This document shows positions 1 through 7,702 of a DNA stretch of 18,386 nucleotides, piece by piece. Source of the DNA: Bacteriovoracaceae bacterium UBA7317 (GTDB taxonomy: Bacteria; Bdellovibrionota; Bacteriovoracia; Bacteriovoracales; Bacteriovoracaceae); NCBI GenBank assembly GCA_002474345.1, contig DKQD01000127.1:1-18386 (forward strand), given 5' to 3'. The position numbers were made by a program, and so were the translations under genes. How positions within the stretch are numbered: the first letter of the stretch is position 1; every line of letters starts with the position of its first letter. The notes beneath the pieces were generated by a model that did no database searches, was not told where the DNA came from, and worked only from the letters and a program-made list of their open reading frames with translations.

Positions 1-90
1 TTGGGCTGAGTGAGCGTTATTACTAATTGAGGATAAGACCCATAATAAGCATAGTACTGACAAAAAGGATTGAAGGTGGTGGAACCTCAT
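1..90 (-). CDS. Exported protein, 5' end only (signal peptide)
   Basis: A reading frame starts at an ATG whose first base is position 90 and stays open for 30 codons to the left edge, so only the N-terminus is visible. It reads like a Sec signal peptide: a short basic and polar start (MRFHH), a hydrophobic core of about 14 residues (residues 9-22, FLSVLCLLWVLSSI), and a possible AxA-like cleavage site at AHSA just before residue 30. The frame begins 9 nt after the stop of the ribbon-helix-helix gene and lies in the same frame, separated only by TAG and three codons. There is no strong Shine-Dalgarno sequence, so it may be translated by re-initiation or coupling. The mature protein lies outside the window and its function cannot be said. 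The direction and spacing fit the last visible gene of the pyr transcript. Confidence 0.5.
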   Translation of the reverse strand, partial: MRFHHLQSFLSVLCLLWVLSSISNNAHSAQ

Positions 91-99
91 TAGCTTTTT

Positions 100-297
100 C
101 TATTTTGTTGTCGCGGGAGGTGTACTTCCTTTATAGTCCGAATGGCTGGAAGCAAAGCGTTTCAATGCTATAACAACTAGGTCTGCCATAGGAATTCCTG
201 TGTTTTTTGCCATCATTTCGAAGTCATCGACTACTTTCTCTTCAATATTAACTTTTAGTTCTTTGAGAGTTCCCTTGTTGTGTTCCTGCCCTTTCAT
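100..297 (-). CDS. Small ribbon-helix-helix-like protein (65 aa)
   Basis: A 65-residue protein. Residues about 11-50 fit a ribbon-helix-helix pattern: a short strand (LKELKVNI) followed by an amphipathic helix (EEKVVDDFEMMAKNTG), a turn (IPMADL) and a second helix (VVIALKRFA). Proteins of this family (CopG/Arc/MetJ type) usually bind DNA as dimers through the N-terminal strand and often act as small repressors or antitoxins. The tail after residue 52 is polar and proline-rich and looks disordered. The gene lies 26 nt downstream of pyrF, on the same strand, so it is probably co-transcribed with the pyrimidine genes. No toxin partner is visible; the next frame encodes an exported protein. Whether it controls the operon is speculation. 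The fold is a moderate-confidence call from sequence pattern only. Confidence 0.6.
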   Translation of the reverse strand: MKGQEHNKGTLKELKVNIEEKVVDDFEMMAKNTGIPMADLVVIALKRFASSHSDYKGSTPPATTK

Positions 298-323
298 ATT
301 GTAAACACCCCATTTTTTTAGAC

Positions 324-1067
324 CTAGTCTAAGTTTGCAAGGTGTTCAATTCTTTTGTCAAGTTGAGCGGATTCAGTCAGAGATCTGCCAATAACCAAGT
401 AATTAGCTCCGGAACCAATCGCTACTTCAGGAGATAAGACTCTTTTTTGGTCGCCAATAGAGCCTATGAGAATCTCATCCTCAAACCGGATCCCAGGGGT
501 AACTTTTAAAAGAGAGCGTTGATGTTTTTTTTCTAAAGATGTAATTAAATTTAATTCAACCGGAGAGCAGACAACTCCATGAACTTCTAGTTCTAGAGCA
601 AGGGAAAAGAGGTTTTTAAATGTATTTTCAACTTGGTTTCCAGAAAAGTCCCAAAGCTCTTTAAAATCATTTTTATCCAGGGAAGTTAGGAGGCTAACCC
701 CTAGCACTTTTGTGTGAGGAAGGTTTAGTTTCGCCTCTTTAAGAGCGCGCTGAATCATTTCCCTGCCTCCGGAGAGGTGTATTGTTAAAAACTCTATGGG
801 AAGACCTTTTAAGCTTCGTATTGACTTTGCAACCGTATTTGGAATGTCATGAAGCTTTAGATCCAAGAAAATCTTTACTCCAAACTCATGAAAAAGGTCG
901 AGAACCAATGGTTGCCCGTATTTTAAAAAAAGTTCCAAGCCTATCTTGACCACTGGCATTTTTTGGGATGGCCAATTTTTTAAAAGGTCTCTTACTTCGG
1001 TTTGAGTCATGTTATCAACTGCCAAAATAACCTTGTTTAAGCTCTCTTTGGAGTTCACTTGATTCAT
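324..1067 (-). CDS. pyrF: Orotidine 5'-phosphate decarboxylase
   Basis: Decarboxylates OMP to UMP, the last step of de novo pyrimidine synthesis, in the cytoplasm. The 247-residue length is normal for the bacterial single-domain TIM-barrel enzyme. Visible signatures are the first strand with its Asp (VILAVDNM, residues 13-20), the substrate Lys region (VVKIGLELF, 39-47), and the catalytic D-x-K-x-x-D set in FLDLKLHDIPNTV (D69, K71, D74). Also present are the phosphate-loop region TPGIR and the C-terminal IGRSLT segment that closes the barrel on the phosphate. Its ATG overlaps the carAB stop by one base (TAATG), which indicates translational coupling to the upstream fusion gene. The order pyrB-carAB-pyrF supports the assignment. 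Confidence 0.97.
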   Translation of the reverse strand: MNQVNSKESLNKVILAVDNMTQTEVRDLLKNWPSQKMPVVKIGLELFLKYGQPLVLDLFHEFGVKIFLDLKLHDIPNTVAKSIRSLKGLPIEFLTIHLSGGREMIQRALKEAKLNLPHTKVLGVSLLTSLDKNDFKELWDFSGNQVENTFKNLFSLALELEVHGVVCSPVELNLITSLEKKHQRSLLKVTPGIRFEDEILIGSIGDQKRVLSPEVAIGSGANYLVIGRSLTESAQLDKRIEHLANLD

Positions 1068-4000
1068 TAGATTGTGCCTTCAGTTGTCTGATTGTTATTT
1101 ATTGATGGTGTAAAAAACTTTTCCTGGAGGCTTATTGGTATAAGCTCACTTCCTTTAGAGCCAATAAGAGACTCTATAATGGCGATTATATTTTCTGGTC
1201 GGGTAAAGCATGGAATACCATAAGCAATAGCAGTATTTCTTATTTCTTCTCCGTCTGATTTAGATGACTTTGGGTTCATCGGGGTATTTAGAACCATTTT
1301 AAGCTTCGAATCTTTAAGAGCTTCTAAAATGGAAAGACCAGTATCGTCGGCAATTTTGGTTACTTTTTCACAAGGGAGTCCCTGTTTCTTTATAAATTGG
1401 TAAGTTCCTTGAGTTGCCATAAATCGATAACCCATTTGATGAAGGGTTTTTATGTAAGGCAAAATCACCGTTTTATTTTTATCTGCAAGAGAGATCAGCA
1501 GTTTTCCCGGTCCTAGTAGGTTTGGGTAATTTCCAAGATAAGATTTAAGGACGGATTGCTCTTTATCAATATCCATCCCAAAAGTTTCTCCAGTAGAGCG
1601 CATTTTTGGGCCTAGAATTGATTTGTCTTGAAGGAATCTATCAAATGGAAAAGTAGACTGCTTCACACAAAAAGGAGGATCATCTTTCTTTTTATATTCT
1701 TTAATACTTTCACCTAGCATGGCATCTGTGGCGATTCCAGGAATACTTATATCATTTGCCTTACTTAAGAAAGGAAGAGTTCTAGAACCTCTAGGGTTAG
1801 CTTCAATACAATAAATTTCTTCGTTATTTTTTACGGCATATTGAAAGTTAATTGGTCCTATAATATTGAGTGCTTCTGAAAGTTGAATTGAGATTGATTC
1901 TATTTGTTTGAGCATACTTTCTGTTAATTTTACTGGGGGAGATATCATTCCTGAGTCTCCCGAGTGAACACCTGCATGTTCGATATGTTCACATATTGTA
2001 AAAAGAGTGTTTCCAAATTCGTCTCTTACAAGATCAACATCGTATTCAATTGCTCTTTCGAGGCAAGTTTCAACTTGAAAAACGGTCTCCTTTTTTTCAA
2101 GCTGTTCAAGTAAGGATGGTGGAAGCTTTCGGGTATCTTCATAGGAGTTAAAGATATACATGGATTCACCACCTATAACATAACTGGGTCTAATAATAGC
2201 AGGTAAGCCTATGTCATCTATAATTGCGTTCATTAGAGCTTTATGGCCCTTAACCTCCACCGCTTTTGTTTGGGAAATATTAACTTTTTTTAGAAGGTCA
2301 CTAAAAAGTTTTCTGTCTTCTGTCAACTGGAGGCTTTCAAGGTTCGGTCCTAAAAAATTAAAGGATGCGAATTCTTTTCTAAAGCTCTTTTCTATGTGTT
2401 CTCTTATAGCAATACCTGTTTGACCACTAAAGGGAGTTATAATACCGTCAGGCTTTTCGTGAAGAAGGATATCAAAAATATCTTCCGAGTAAAGAGGTGA
2501 AAGGTAAAGGCGGTCAGAACTATCATAATCAGTTGATACTGTTTCTGGGTTTGAGTTAATCATGATGGCTTGAGTATTCTTTTCTCTAAGTCGTTGGCAC
2601 GATTTAACACAAGAATAATCAAACTCGATGCCTTGACCGATTCTATTAGGACCTGATCCTAGGACAGCTACAGATTTCCCTTTTTTACTTAAAGGAGATG
2701 CTTCACAAACTTGGGTGTAAGTACTATAAAAATAAGGAGTTTCAGCGAAGAATTCCCCTGAACATGTATCAACTGCTTTATAAACAGGAGATAGGTTATT
2801 TTCTAAGCGAAAGGAGAGGACCTCTTTTTGAGTTTTCTCAAGGAGGGTCGCAATATGCTTATCACTCATCCCTAGTTTTTTGTAGCAAAGCATCTCTTCT
2901 TTGGTAATGTTTTTAATTTCTTTATTTTTTCTGTTTCTGATTTTATTTTCAGCATTAACGAGAACATTAATTTGCTCTAAAAACCAAGGCGAAATTTGGG
3001 TAAGCTCGTGGACTTTATTCAAGCTTACTTCTTTTCTTAAAGCTTCCATACAAGTTAGTAAGGATAACTGATGGGGCGAAGATAGTCTTTTTGTTAGAAA
3101 GTCCTGATTCAAATCAAGTGGTATATTGGGAATCCTTGAAAGTTCAGGAATTTCAAGTCCTAGTTCCAGACTCCTTAGTGCTTTCATAAAAGCTTCATTA
3201 AAGGTACTTCCCAGTGACAGAACTTCTCCCACAGATCTCATTTGAGGACCTAATACCTTAGAAGACGTTGGAAATTTGCTGAAAGGAAAAAGAGGTATTT
3301 TTACAGCTACATAATCAAGTGTCGGTTCAAAAGCTACTGGAGAGGCTTTTGTTATATCGTTAAGAATTTCTTTAAGAGTATACCCAAGGGAGAGTAGGGC
3401 CGAAATTTTTGCAATCGGGTAACCAGTCGCTTTGGAAGCCAAAGCTGAAGACCTTGAGACTCTCGGGTTCATTTCAATAACAACAATATCATCATCATTA
3501 TGAGGATTGATAGCAAACTGAACGTTTGCTCCGCCGGCAACAACACCCATGTGTTTTGCTACATTAAGGGCCATCGTCCTAAGGTTTTGATATAGTTGAT
3601 CACTTATCGTTTGAGCAGGAGCAACTGTAATACTATCTCCAGTATGAACACCACATGGATCGATATTTTCAATGGAGCAAATTATAACCCCATTTTTTTC
3701 TTTATCAACCATGACTTCGAGTTCAATCTCTTTCCAGCCAACTAAAGACCGCTCAAGAGTAATGGGAAATTTGATGTCGCTTGAAAAGACTTCGATAAGT
3801 TCCTTCTCATTGTAAACAAGGGCAGCTCCTTTCCCTCCTAAAGCAAAGTCTCTTCTAATGATGAGGGGAAAACCAACTTGGTCATGAGCTAGTTGTATAC
3901 ATTCTTCTTGGCTAAAAGCTGAGTACCTTTCTCCTGTGTGATAACCAAGTGTTAAAAGTTCTTTTGCAAAAAGCTCTCTGTCTTCTGTTTTTCTAATGGT

Positions 4001-5542
4001 ATCCGTATTCGCGCCAAGAAGAGCGACATTGTTCTTTTTAAAGTAGCCTTCTTCTTCAAGGTCAATACAAAGGTTTAGTGCCGTTTGACCTCCCAAGGTG
4101 GAAAGAACAGCTTGGATATTTTCTTTTTCAACAATCTTTTTGAGCGTTTCTTTGGTAATAGGCTCAAGGTAGGTTTTGGTGGCCATTTCTGAATCGGTCA
4201 TAATGGTCGCGGGGTTTGAGTTTAAAAGAACAACCTCTATTCCCAGGGCCATTAGAACTTTACAGGCTTGAGTTCCTGAATAATCAAACTCAGAAGCTTG
4301 GCCAATTTTTATAGGCCCGGAACCAATAATTAGGACCTTTGAATAAGGGACTTCTTTCTTGTAGCCTGAGCTTAAATCTACTACTTTCTCTAGACTAGAA
4401 ACTTCAATTGGGTTTTGTTTCTCAGTTAGGTAATTTTTTATTTCTTTAAAAAAACCATCTCCATCATGTGTACCAGGGTAAGCTTCAGGATGAAACTGAA
4501 CTGTTTTGAGAAAATGATCGGTTGATGAGATGCCTTCTACTGAGTTATCAAAGAGAGATGTATATGAAATAAAAAGTTCTTTACCTAAGATATTATTTTC
4601 GGCAGAAAATTTGCTCGTAAGTTCTTCTTTTGAAGCAGCGTAACCATGGTTTTGACTGGTTATGATAACTTTACCAGTCTCATGTTCGATACAAGGATGG
4701 TTAACACCCCTTTGGCCAAATGGTAATTTTATTATAGATGCTTCAAGAGCTAGAGTGATTAATTGGTGACCAAGGCAAATTCCTCTTATTGGAATTTGAA
4801 AAGTGAGCAGCTTCTTTACCTCTTCGATTTGAGTTGAGTAGGACCTTGGATCTCCAGGTCCATTGGAGAGGAAAATCATTCTTGGTTTAAAATCTAAAAT
4901 TTCTGAAGCTTTTGTTTTGTGTCCTACAATAACGAGAGGAAACCCTAGGTTTTTTAGATTATTTATGATGGCTTTTTTACAACCATAATCAATGAGGACA
5001 ATAGGGTTTTTTCCAGGCGTAAGGACTTTTGAGGGTCCTTCCGAACTTACCAAGTCTAATCGGTTGCATTTAAGTTCCTCTTTCTCAAACTCTTCGGAAC
5101 TGGGGCTTTTCGAGTTAACTGTAATAACAGATTTATGATTGCCTTTCTTTCCAGTTATAAACTTAACAAGTGCCCTGGTATCATGACATGTAAAAAGTGG
5201 GGCTTCACATTCCATAAGAAACTTATTTGGAGAAAAGCTTTTGGCTATAATCGATGTTCCATGACAACTATTTGATTGGTTTACTTTTTCATCGGAAGGA
5301 TAGTTCCCAATATGGGGTGAGCTAAAAATAATATGTTGTCCCAAAAAAGATGGGTCCGTCATTGTTTCTTGGTATCCGGTCATGCCTGTCGTAAAAGCAG
5401 CTTCCCCCCATATTCCTTTTTCTAAACGGGGGTCATTGCTTTCAATATTGAGTGTTCCAGAAAAAGAAGTTCCATCTTCAAAGTGCAAAAAACCAGGAGT
5501 CTTTTCCAAAGACTCTAAAAATAATTGTTCTTTCGTTGTCAT
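1067..5542 (-). CDS. carAB: Carbamoyl-phosphate synthase, small and large subunits fused
   Basis: One uninterrupted 1491-residue chain carries both subunits of glutamine-dependent carbamoyl phosphate synthetase, which turns glutamine, bicarbonate and 2 ATP into carbamoyl phosphate for pyrimidines and arginine. Residues 1-375 are CarA: the N-terminal domain (GMTGYQETMTDP, 53-64), then a class I glutamine amidotransferase with nucleophile C256 in GICLGHQ and the H351/E353 pair in FHPEAYPG. Residues ~376-400 form a short linker. From ~402 follows CarB: first ATP-grasp half (GSGPIKIGQASEFDYSGTQ), central oligomerisation region (~805-945), second half (GSGPNRIGQGIEFDYS, near 960), and a C-terminal MGS-like allosteric domain (~1345-1470). 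All key motifs are intact, so the fusion looks functional. Bacteria usually keep carA and carB separate; eukaryotic CAD-type proteins are fused. The gene begins 12 nt after pyrB and ends overlapping pyrF. Confidence 0.97.
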   Translation of the reverse strand: MTTKEQLFLESLEKTPGFLHFEDGTSFSGTLNIESNDPRLEKGIWGEAAFTTGMTGYQETMTDPSFLGQHIIFSSPHIGNYPSDEKVNQSNSCHGTSIIAKSFSPNKFLMECEAPLFTCHDTRALVKFITGKKGNHKSVITVNSKSPSSEEFEKEELKCNRLDLVSSEGPSKVLTPGKNPIVLIDYGCKKAIINNLKNLGFPLVIVGHKTKASEILDFKPRMIFLSNGPGDPRSYSTQIEEVKKLLTFQIPIRGICLGHQLITLALEASIIKLPFGQRGVNHPCIEHETGKVIITSQNHGYAASKEELTSKFSAENNILGKELFISYTSLFDNSVEGISSTDHFLKTVQFHPEAYPGTHDGDGFFKEIKNYLTEKQNPIEVSSLEKVVDLSSGYKKEVPYSKVLIIGSGPIKIGQASEFDYSGTQACKVLMALGIEVVLLNSNPATIMTDSEMATKTYLEPITKETLKKIVEKENIQAVLSTLGGQTALNLCIDLEEEGYFKKNNVALLGANTDTIRKTEDRELFAKELLTLGYHTGERYSAFSQEECIQLAHDQVGFPLIIRRDFALGGKGAALVYNEKELIEVFSSDIKFPITLERSLVGWKEIELEVMVDKEKNGVIICSIENIDPCGVHTGDSITVAPAQTISDQLYQNLRTMALNVAKHMGVVAGGANVQFAINPHNDDDIVVIEMNPRVSRSSALASKATGYPIAKISALLSLGYTLKEILNDITKASPVAFEPTLDYVAVKIPLFPFSKFPTSSKVLGPQMRSVGEVLSLGSTFNEAFMKALRSLELGLEIPELSRIPNIPLDLNQDFLTKRLSSPHQLSLLTCMEALRKEVSLNKVHELTQISPWFLEQINVLVNAENKIRNRKNKEIKNITKEEMLCYKKLGMSDKHIATLLEKTQKEVLSFRLENNLSPVYKAVDTCSGEFFAETPYFYSTYTQVCEASPLSKKGKSVAVLGSGPNRIGQGIEFDYSCVKSCQRLREKNTQAIMINSNPETVSTDYDSSDRLYLSPLYSEDIFDILLHEKPDGIITPFSGQTGIAIREHIEKSFRKEFASFNFLGPNLESLQLTEDRKLFSDLLKKVNISQTKAVEVKGHKALMNAIIDDIGLPAIIRPSYVIGGESMYIFNSYEDTRKLPPSLLEQLEKKETVFQVETCLERAIEYDVDLVRDEFGNTLFTICEHIEHAGVHSGDSGMISPPVKLTESMLKQIESISIQLSEALNIIGPINFQYAVKNNEEIYCIEANPRGSRTLPFLSKANDISIPGIATDAMLGESIKEYKKKDDPPFCVKQSTFPFDRFLQDKSILGPKMRSTGETFGMDIDKEQSVLKSYLGNYPNLLGPGKLLISLADKNKTVILPYIKTLHQMGYRFMATQGTYQFIKKQGLPCEKVTKIADDTGLSILEALKDSKLKMVLNTPMNPKSSKSDGEEIRNTAIAYGIPCFTRPENIIAIIESLIGSKGSELIPISLQEKFFTPSINNNQTTEGTI

Positions 5543-5554
5543 GATCTTACCTTT

Positions 5555-6511
5555 TTAGGATTGTCCAAACTCTTGTAACATGAGTTGGATGATGGACATT
5601 CTAATATATATTGAGTTTTCAATTTGGTTATATGCTTGAAATAAGGGTGAATCGAGAAGGTCTTGGTCGATTTCTACTCCTATGTTAAAAGGCCCCGCGT
5701 GAAAGACAAGAGGGGTTCTATTCATATCTTTAAGCTTTTTCAAGCTGACCTTAAAATGCTTAATAAAATACTCTTCATTTTGAACGGTGCCTTTGTGCCT
5801 CTCTTTTTGTATCCTAAGAGGATAAAGGACATCTGCTCTTAGAATGGCTTCTTCAAGTGAAGAAACACTTTCAATAGAGGGTCCTAAGTCTTCTTTTGGG
5901 AGCCAGTCGCTAGGGCCACAAATTAAAACTTTTCCTCCCAATTTAGGGATGAGTTTCATCAGGGAGTGGGCCACTCTAGAGTGGAGGACATCTCCAATCA
6001 GAGCAACGGTAGTCCTAGAGAGGTCCAAACCGCTTTCTATAATGGAAAAAGCATCTAAGAGGGCTTGGGTAGGGTGTTCATTTTTTCCATCCCCACCGTT
6101 TATATAAGCTACGTTTGGTAATTTGACCCTACTACTTATTTTTTCCAAAGGTGATCGGCAAATAAGTAGGTTAACACCCTGATACTTAAGGGTTATGAAG
6201 GTTTGCTCCAAGTCCTCACCTTTTTTAAGGCTTGAAGACTGCGGTGCTAAGTCGACATAGTCTGTTTTTAACCTTTTTGCTGCAATGGCAAAAGAGTTTT
6301 TTGTTCGAGTTGATGGCTCTTGGAAAAAAGTAGCTATAAGAGGAGTTTTTGATTGAAAGTGAGCTTTTCCTGTCTTAGGCAGATTGGAAGAAAAAGGAGC
6401 CCCCTCTGGTTCAGAACCATTTTTAAAGGATTTGGCAAGCTTAAAAACATCTTGGACCTGACCTTCACTGAGGTCTTTTATGGACTCCAAAATGAGTGGA
6501 AAGGGCTTCAT
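5555..6511 (-). CDS. pyrB: Aspartate carbamoyltransferase catalytic chain
   Basis: Joins carbamoyl phosphate, made by the fused synthetase encoded next door, to aspartate, giving N-carbamoyl-aspartate. At 318 residues it has the normal length of the catalytic chain. The carbamoyl-phosphate loop FQEPSTRTKNSF is intact, as are the mobile loop SSLKKGEDLEQT, the HPTQALLDAF motif, and the aspartate-side motif LRIQKER. Near the C-terminus the usual HPGPxNRGxEI reads HAGPFNIGVEI, with Pro to Ala and Arg to Ile changes; this is unusual but does not touch the best-known catalytic residues. No pyrI regulatory gene lies beside it. It is the first gene of the leftward operon, preceded by AGGACAAGG as Shine-Dalgarno and divergent from the gene at 6625. 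Ornithine carbamoyltransferase is excluded by the motifs and context. Confidence 0.96.
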   Translation of the reverse strand: MKPFPLILESIKDLSEGQVQDVFKLAKSFKNGSEPEGAPFSSNLPKTGKAHFQSKTPLIATFFQEPSTRTKNSFAIAAKRLKTDYVDLAPQSSSLKKGEDLEQTFITLKYQGVNLLICRSPLEKISSRVKLPNVAYINGGDGKNEHPTQALLDAFSIIESGLDLSRTTVALIGDVLHSRVAHSLMKLIPKLGGKVLICGPSDWLPKEDLGPSIESVSSLEEAILRADVLYPLRIQKERHKGTVQNEEYFIKHFKVSLKKLKDMNRTPLVFHAGPFNIGVEIDQDLLDSPLFQAYNQIENSIYIRMSIIQLMLQEFGQS

Positions 6512-6531
6512 TACCTTGTCCTTTGGGCCTC

Positions 6532-6560
6532 TATATGATGCCCAATCTCTGGAAATTCAA
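6532..6560 (-). promoter_or_regulatory. Possible pyr operon promoter
   Basis: On the minus strand a TTGAAT hexamer (6555-6560) is followed after exactly 17 nt by CATATA (6532-6537). The -35 fits the sigma-70 pattern well, the -10 only weakly. Transcription would start near 6525, leaving a very short leader before the pyrB start at 6511. There is no room for an attenuator or a UMP-sensing leader, and I see no hairpin with a T-run there. The call rests on spacing and position only. Confidence 0.25.
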
Positions 6561-6624
6561 TCCCGCGTAGTCTAAAACAGGGTTGAGGCATTGAAAACAT
6601 CTTTTTTCAGATGAGGTCCAAAAA

Positions 6625-7671
6625 GTGAAAAGGCCTTTAAATTTTTCAGGGGTAGGCAAAGCAACCTTGAGTCAAAAGGAAGCAGCGATCAATGAATTTA
6701 AAGGAAATTTATTTGAATTTCTGGTCGGTTCCTGGTTGTCGAGGAAGTATCTTAGGGAATCTCAGTTTTTGAAGGGGTTTGGGGGTCCTTTAAGGTCTCA
6801 ACTCATTACTTATGAGAAATACCTCAGAGAGTATGACCCAGAGCTTGTTAAACGCCTCCCAATACTTGCTCGAGAAACTGCTGAAGAATCTTTTTCTATA
6901 CTCCCGAAAAATATCCATCAAATTTTTGTGGTGGGAAAGTGTCCAGAGTTTAAAAGAAGGGACCGATTAAAGGAAGCAGACCTATTGGCCATAACTGATG
7001 AGGGAAAAGAACATTTATTGAGCTTGAAGCTATGTAAGACGAAAGCTTTTGTAAATACTAAAAGCGGTGGTGTTAGGAGCTTCATTGGAAAATACTTTTC
7101 GGAGTTCCAAGAAGCTTCAAATTTACAGCAAAAAGTCTCTCAATTTGTTGAGCAAAGCTTTTTAGAGATGAGCTATCAGCTTTACGACAAGGTAGGCCTC
7201 ACTTTTGAAGGAAAATTTGGTGAAGAGTGGGAAGAAGCGGGAAAAAGCTCTCTTCCAGGTCAGTTGTCTAAGGATGACCTCGTTTTAGTTCAGGGACATT
7301 ATCATAGAGTAATCCAAGAGTTTTATAACGCGTTTATAGTGTTTTTTAAAAAAGATAAAGAGAAGTTTAAAAAGGCCCTTTTTCCTTTGTTGGGAATGGG
7401 TCTTGAAAATATAATTCAAATAACCTGCTATCATGGAGAAAAGTGCTTAAAGGGTGAAAAAGAAAGGTATCAGTTGAAGGAAATTGATATTGTAACGAAT
7501 CAAAAAATCTCTCAAGAACTAGAAAATATTACAATTGAAAAACTTAAGAAGGGTTTAAGTTCTTTTGAAATAAGGTTAAAAAGCTTTGTCCTTCAGATAA
7601 GGGTAAAACCTATGAACATATTTACTGTCCCGGCCATGAAGGTTAATTGTTCGGTAAAAAAAATGAGTTAA
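6625..7671 (+). CDS. Unrecognised protein, possible PD-(D/E)XK nuclease-like fold
   Basis: A 348-residue soluble protein with no signal peptide or membrane segment. I do not recognise the family. The GTG start is chosen because GAGG lies 8 nt upstream; the ATG at 6611 is out of frame and soon meets a stop. Some features recall PD-(D/E)XK nucleases: an N-terminal helix with acidic residues and the string KGNLFEFLVG (residues 26-35), then KEADLLAI with D119, and 13 residues later a strand ending SLK (133-135), followed by a basic stretch (VNTKSGGVRSFI). Some restriction-enzyme families (HaeIII type) carry S-x-K in place of E-x-K at this place. This reading is inference and no partner methyltransferase is nearby. 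The rest is helix-rich and charged. It is followed closely by the HAD-domain gene and probably shares its transcript. Confidence 0.8.
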   Translation: MKRPLNFSGVGKATLSQKEAAINEFKGNLFEFLVGSWLSRKYLRESQFLKGFGGPLRSQLITYEKYLREYDPELVKRLPILARETAEESFSILPKNIHQIFVVGKCPEFKRRDRLKEADLLAITDEGKEHLLSLKLCKTKAFVNTKSGGVRSFIGKYFSEFQEASNLQQKVSQFVEQSFLEMSYQLYDKVGLTFEGKFGEEWEEAGKSSLPGQLSKDDLVLVQGHYHRVIQEFYNAFIVFFKKDKEKFKKALFPLLGMGLENIIQITCYHGEKCLKGEKERYQLKEIDIVTNQKISQELENITIEKLKKGLSSFEIRLKSFVLQIRVKPMNIFTVPAMKVNCSVKKMS

Positions 7672-7702
7672 AAATTTGGCCAAATTTTTAAGGAGTTTGA
7701 GT

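Noticed and set aside
71..100. Possible rho-independent terminator after the ribbon-helix-helix gene
   Set aside because: The only complementary arms (AGGT/ACCT) are four bases long and no T-run follows on the minus strand; an exported-protein frame also starts there.
2211..2907. Two plus-strand frames (2211-2423 and 2698-2907) opposite the carAB fusion
   Set aside because: Both are antisense to well-conserved CarB sequence and show no recognisable protein features.
5844..6538. Plus-strand frames opposite pyrB
   Set aside because: They are antisense to intact catalytic motifs of PyrB, and their composition follows from the opposite strand.
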